Positions 59,401-64,000 of a stretch of DNA of 64,000 bases are shown here, one piece after another (position 1 is the first letter of the stretch; each line of letters begins with the position of its first letter). Source of the DNA: Centropus unirufus. Taxonomy: Eukaryota > Chordata > Aves > Cuculiformes > Centropidae. The notes under the pieces are model-generated. The model had not been told where the DNA came from, made no database searches, and saw only the letters and a list, made by a program, of their open reading frames with translations. The DNA lies in NCBI GenBank assembly GCA_013397695.1, contig VYZI01000129.1, positions 182,431 through 246,430 of the forward strand, written 5' to 3'. A program made the position numbers and the translations under genes.

Positions 59401-62400
59401 AAAAAGATAAATTCTTGCCTTGACAATGAAATCATATACATTTTTAATGCAAATGAAAATAGGAGCTGAGGTAAATGTTTTCTTGCTGATCTTGGTTGGA
59501 TGGTTTCTTTGCTAATGACTTTCACGTAGGGGCTACCAGTCAGCCAACCATACAGGAATTCTTTTTACATTTCCATGTTTAGCAAAGTTCATTCAAATTT
59601 GAGGGAAATCTCTCATAGCATTTTATCTATCTCTGCAAACACATAGTTTTTATGGCTTTTTCAAACATTAACGTAATGACTACCATTGAGAAGCCTTCAT
59701 TTCAACAACGTAAAAGTAAGTTGGGCAGTGTGCCCTCTTAAATAGATTCACTGTATAGGTGAATTGATGTAGCTGAATATGATCTTCTAAATTTCTTATG
59801 AAAATTTACCTGTAAGTGAAAAAATATGCTTTTGAGATTTTTATTGTTAGATAGAAATAATTATAAGGCAGAGGTAATTTTGCCAAATTGGAAAATGTGG
59901 AAAAATTGGAAAACATTTTTGTTTTATTTAACTGGAAAGATATATACATTCCCATCTCTCATGATATTTTTCTTGGGCTTATATGAGGGCTGGATGACTG
60001 ACGACAACCATAAGCGGTATCTGGCTGAAGAAGAGACCTCACAGAGACATGAAGGTTTGAGAAAGCTGTCATGTAGCTGTGAGCCCACTGCCTTCCTGCA
60101 GTGCCAAATGCTTTTTTGCTCTTTTAATGATGAAATTAATTCAACGACCATCTATACAGAAATATCAGTGCTCTAAAAGTTGCACCTTTGCCATCTTGCT
60201 CAGCTTGGTCAACATCTTCATATCCCTTGGAAAGTTTCTGTGGGATGTTTATGGGGTCTGTGGGATCAAAACAGCAGAGAAACCTGTGAGGACAGTGTTG
60301 TTAACTCAGGCTGAGTAGAGTAGGATGCTCATTCTGAAATCTTCCCTCTTCCTGTGTCTTACTCTGTGAATGGTTGTCTTAAATTTCTTTGTATACGATG
60401 ACTAGCTGATTCTCTTCAGACAAGGAAGAATTTGAGAGAGTGAAAGTGGATAAAACTAGAGAAAAATTCTCAGTGCTGAGGCATTGAAAATATTTTGTGT
60501 ATTTGTGTAGTATCCTGAGGAGGGAGATTATGAACAAGATTTTTTAGTGAGACATAGGAAGGGCACTCTGACTGGCAACAAAACAAACACCCACACCCCC
60601 TTCCAACTAAGAGAACAAGAGTCCATTTGAAAGAGAGGTCTACAAAAGATTTTGCCAAGGGTTGAATCTTTAAGGCCAGATTTCCAGCTAAATCCTTGAG
60701 GCAGCTAAGAGAAAAGACAGATAATCTATTCAGTGGTCAAAAGTCAAATTGTATGTTCCAGAATAATGAGTTCATTCAAGAGCCAAGGTTAATAAAATAC
60801 ATCTCAAACAAATTTAAAGACATTCTGTAAAAAGCAGCTCAGCTAAAAGACTCAGTGCTAAAACAACAGCTAGAGAGGAACTTTCGGGAAGCATTGTCCC
60901 TAAGAATCCTTGAGTGATTAATTTTAGTCTAAACCAGGTGAAGGTGAAAACAGAACTGTATATATAACACTTGAGAATATGTGACCATGTTTATAATTCA
61001 TGAAGCAACAGAAAATGGGTCCAAGTCACAAACTGACTGTGGACAGTGGAAGTATTTTTGACCTTTTCAAAACACTTTAAATCCAGCTCAAAGTAAATAA
61101 AAAGATGCTAGACAATAAAATTTGAGAGTATACCAATGTTAATCTTAATTGGAAAATTTTTGTGTTAACAAACAGATCTCGTCAGCCTATGTATCTGTGA
61201 CAATATTGAGTTAATAATCATTTCACTTTGGCTATCTTCAATTATAAGGACATGTATTTCTGTCTTGAAAAGGTAATGTTGTTTTTATGAGAGGAGAAAT
61301 AGCTTTCTATAACACAAGTTCACTGTATGGTGTAACTGCTTAATATCTTCCATTTAATCAGATGTAGTAAGTGATGAGTACCAATCTCATAATTGTTATC
61401 ATCAAGTCCAAAGAATTCTGTTTTCCCTCAGCTAATGGAAACTATTCCCTTTAGGTCTTAATTAGAAAATTATTTTTTATTATTTTTCTTGTTTTCNNNN
61501 NNNNNNNNNNNNNNNNNNNNNNNNNNNNNNNNNNNNNNNNNNNNNNNNNNNNNNNNNNNNNNNNNNNNNNNNNNNNNNNNNNNNNNNNNNNNNNNNNNNN
61601 NNNNNNNNNNNNNNNNNNNNNNNNNNNNNNNNNNNNNNNNNNNNNNNCTGTATTATTTATTATTTTATTATATCTTTGATAGAAGTAGTGATAGTCAATT
61701 AATGATTTAGTTCAATATGATATATCTTTAGCAAATTAATAATTTGTCTAAATGAGTTATTTAAATTCCATAGTCAGCTGAGATTATATAATTGTAAATA
61801 TCCTTAACCTACCTATAGCAGAAAACTCTCCAGCAGTGAGAGATATCTCCCTCTTTTTCAAATTTAGGTATAGAGAGAGTAAAGATTACTCTTTTTAACA
61901 GTATACAATTCATCTTTACTGCAAGAGGAGTGAAAAATACATATATTGATTCTAAATAAATCTTTATTTTCATATTTATAACTACTTTATTAAAATCAGA
62001 TTTTTCATGTACCCTATTGTAGAATTTTCAAATTCTAATGTTAAAACCAGGTCATTTCATCTTGATTGTTCAAATATATCAGTTACAGTCAGACAGACTT
62101 CTAACACCTACATGTGTGAATTGTTCAATCAGTTCTTTATTTCTGCTTTCTTTTGTTCTTTTCTTATTCACTGAAACTACTTTGAAAAACTTAGGGATTA
62201 ATTACTGCGCATAGACTTCTCTAAGAAAACATTTACTGTGCAGTTTGACAAAACTCCAAATGAATATGAGGAAATATTCAGAATCAGTAAAAATCTATTT
62301 TCCAAATTCTAGTGGATCCAATAAAGCTTACTGTATATGAATTCATCATTCTTCAAAAATTAAAGGCAAAGTGCATGGGAGCTGAATAAATCATGGCTAA

Positions 62401-62984
62401 TTTTAAATGCCTACAATGTTAATGTCTGTATCAAGCTCGTCATTCTTTGACAACAATAAACCATGTGAACTAGTTTGCACTTAGAGATCAGGATGAGACA
62501 AATCATGCAGCAAAAGTTAAGACTTTTTCATGGCCTAGAAATGCAATAGCATCTTAACTGCGCATGCCCTGCCAAAGAAAACAGGTCTATGAAATTCTCT
62601 GAGGGGCCTTTATCTTGGTTACTCCAAAAATGCTAGGCAAAGTGTTCAGACTCTTCAAACACAGCCTCTCCTCTACTCTGATTCGTTGATTTTAGTGAGT
62701 CCAGCCTTTGTTATGCTCTGTTCTTTGATGCAGTTCCTGTTGTCACAGCAAACAAATGTAGAACATCCTGTCTGGAGAATGTTTAAGACCTTCTAACTGA
62801 TCCAAGACAAAAATGTTGGTGACTTTCTAATTGAAACTGTGTCTTACAGGTGCGTTCCAGTTCATTCAACCTAGTAGCAGACAGTCTAGAAAAGTAGCAT
62901 TACCCACAGTAGAAGAAGATACTTTTAGGAGCACATATCTACCTACAGGTCCATAGGTAAAAAAAAAGAGACATTTTGAATGTG
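56406..62984. other. Intronic DNA with an assembly gap, no gene recognised
   Basis: About 6.6 kb of AT-rich intron, including 151 N at 61497-61647. The longest open frame (59826-60176, 116 codons) contains several cysteines, but not in EGF spacing and without splice support. I recognise no further repeat. Confidence 0.5.
61497..61647. other. Assembly gap (N run)
   Basis: 151 consecutive N flanked on both sides by T-rich, ATT-rich sequence, which may explain the gap. Confidence 1.
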
Positions 62985-63145
62985 TCTGAGGAACGTAGCC
63001 AGTGCCTTTGAGAAACCACAATAATCCTTGAAAAGTCATGACAAGTTGGTGAGGTTCTTGACTGGAAAAAGGTTAAATGCTAAACCCATCTTGAAGAATT
63101 TGAGTTTATTGAGTTACCAGATTATCCATCTGGGATGGATTAACC
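62985..63145 (+). repeat. CR1-type LINE fragment, linker/RT region, sense
   Basis: TTTGAGAAACCACAATAATCC, GTCATGACAAGTTGGTGAG and TTGACTGGAAAAAGG followed by CCCATCTTGAAGAA match the conserved text at the start of the RT domain in older CR1-type elements. Diverged, with no useful frame. Confidence 0.5.
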
Positions 63146-63235
63146 CTGGTTATACATAAAAACAGGGGCTAAGAAGTCAGAGAGCAGCTCAACAGAAAAT
63201 GATGTGGGAGTTGTGTTGATGGCAAGTAAAAATCA

Positions 63236-63470
63236 TGAATCACAGAGTGGTTGAAGTTGGCAAAGGACTTCTGGAGGTCATGTTGTCCAACTCCCTTGCT
63301 CAAACATAGTCACCTAGACCAGGCTACCCAAGACCATGCCTATATGACTTGTTAATATCTCCAAGCACGGAGACTCTACCACACCTCTAGGCAACCCGTT
63401 CTTGGTCAACCTAGCGGTAAATAAATGCCTCATAGTGTTCTTATGTAAACTCAGTTTACACTCATTTGTA
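63236..63470 (-). repeat. CR1 LINE 3' end, antisense
   Basis: Begins with GAATCACAGAGTGGTTGAAG, then CTTCTGGAGGTCATGTTG, CCAACTCCCTTGCTCAAAC, AATATCTCCAAGCACGG and AGGCAACCCGTTC. This is antisense CR1 3' order starting close to the tail. The 76-codon frame at 63402 begins inside it. Confidence 0.85.
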
Positions 63471-64000
63471 GTCACACTTTATTTCACTGATATCTTGGAC
63501 AGAGATTTGCATTTAAACAATCTAATTTATAAGAACACACGTTTAGGTAAAAAATGCACAAGGTCACTTTTAAAAATAAACAGTACAAGCGCAAACTCTT
63601 TAATCACATGTTTTTCCCTCCCTTTTATGTAGTGTAATTTCTCTGTTTTCTCCTTTGTTTCAAGTACATACTGAACTTATTCCTGATAGAAGACTAGCAT
63701 GCTGTATTGCGCACGAAAATTTTTGAAGTATTGCATTTCTCAACTATTCAGCCTTTACTCGCTGTGAAGTGATAATTAGGTATTAAAAGCTAAGTGGATT
63801 ACTATGGAGATCACTCCTGACATCTATTTAACACTTAATCAGATGTTGGTACCATAAATTATGCATTTCTCAGCAGTATTCAGATTCTAATAAATTTTAT
63901 AACAGTTTGGATTTACTAGGTTTTCTTGACGTCATTGTGGCAGGGAAAAGTTATAAAGTTCACTTAAATGATACAGTGTTATCAGGATTTCAGATTTATA
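63471..64000. other. Intronic DNA to the window edge, no recognised feature
   Basis: AT-rich sequence. The exon supplying the last cysteine of the EGF begun at 53013-53172 is not here and must lie beyond the window. Confidence 0.5.

Noticed and set aside
59826..60176. 116-codon frame with several cysteines, considered as a missed EYS exon
   Set aside because: The cysteine spacing is not EGF-like or laminin-G-like, and no matching acceptor and donor flank it.
1..64000. CRISPR arrays, operons, bacterial-type promoters, tRNA or rRNA genes
   Set aside because: The window is vertebrate intronic DNA; I saw no regularly spaced direct repeats and no structured RNA gene.

Overview
The window looks like AT-rich intronic DNA from a bird genome. 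It is scattered with many diverged CR1 LINE copies carrying typical avian 3' ends, plus fragments of endogenous-retrovirus LTRs that resemble widespread avian families. There is no operon-like layout, and long open reading frames are essentially absent outside repeats. Three runs of N (11471-11656, 42840-42984, 61497-61647) are assembly gaps.

One host gene is visible: four consecutive + strand coding exons at 27817-28010, 32909-33036, 38107-38221 and 53013-53172. Their splice sites and intron phases fit together exactly (1-0, 0-2, 2-0, 0-1). Joined, they encode about 199 residues: four complete EGF-like domains, flanked by the last cysteine of an upstream domain and most of a downstream one. 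From the spacing and wording of the repeats (for example the stretch containing DYCRLLSINC, and ENACLIYPN) I assign them to EYS (eyes shut homolog), a very large secreted photoreceptor matrix protein. This rests on recalled family knowledge and has not been checked by a search. I saw no other coding exon, promoter, UTR or RNA gene.

Layout: 1-27816 is the tail of a long upstream intron holding several CR1 pieces, two LTR fragments and one canonical G-quadruplex motif about 480 bases before the first exon. The first complete intron (28011-32908) is mostly repeat: a sense CR1 inserted into an antisense CR1 that begins only about 44 bases after the donor. The second (33037-38106) shows no recognisable repeat. 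The third (38222-53012, about 14.8 kb) has a long repeat-poor stretch followed by small CR1 remnants. After the last exon (53173-64000) come a CR1 copy retaining its 5' part, an LTR start and two CR1 scraps.

I found no previously undescribed system. The points most worth a second look are the frame-preserving option to skip two exons while rebuilding one EGF domain, the nested inverted CR1s that could form double-stranded pre-mRNA next to an exon, and the predicted O-glycosylation sites.
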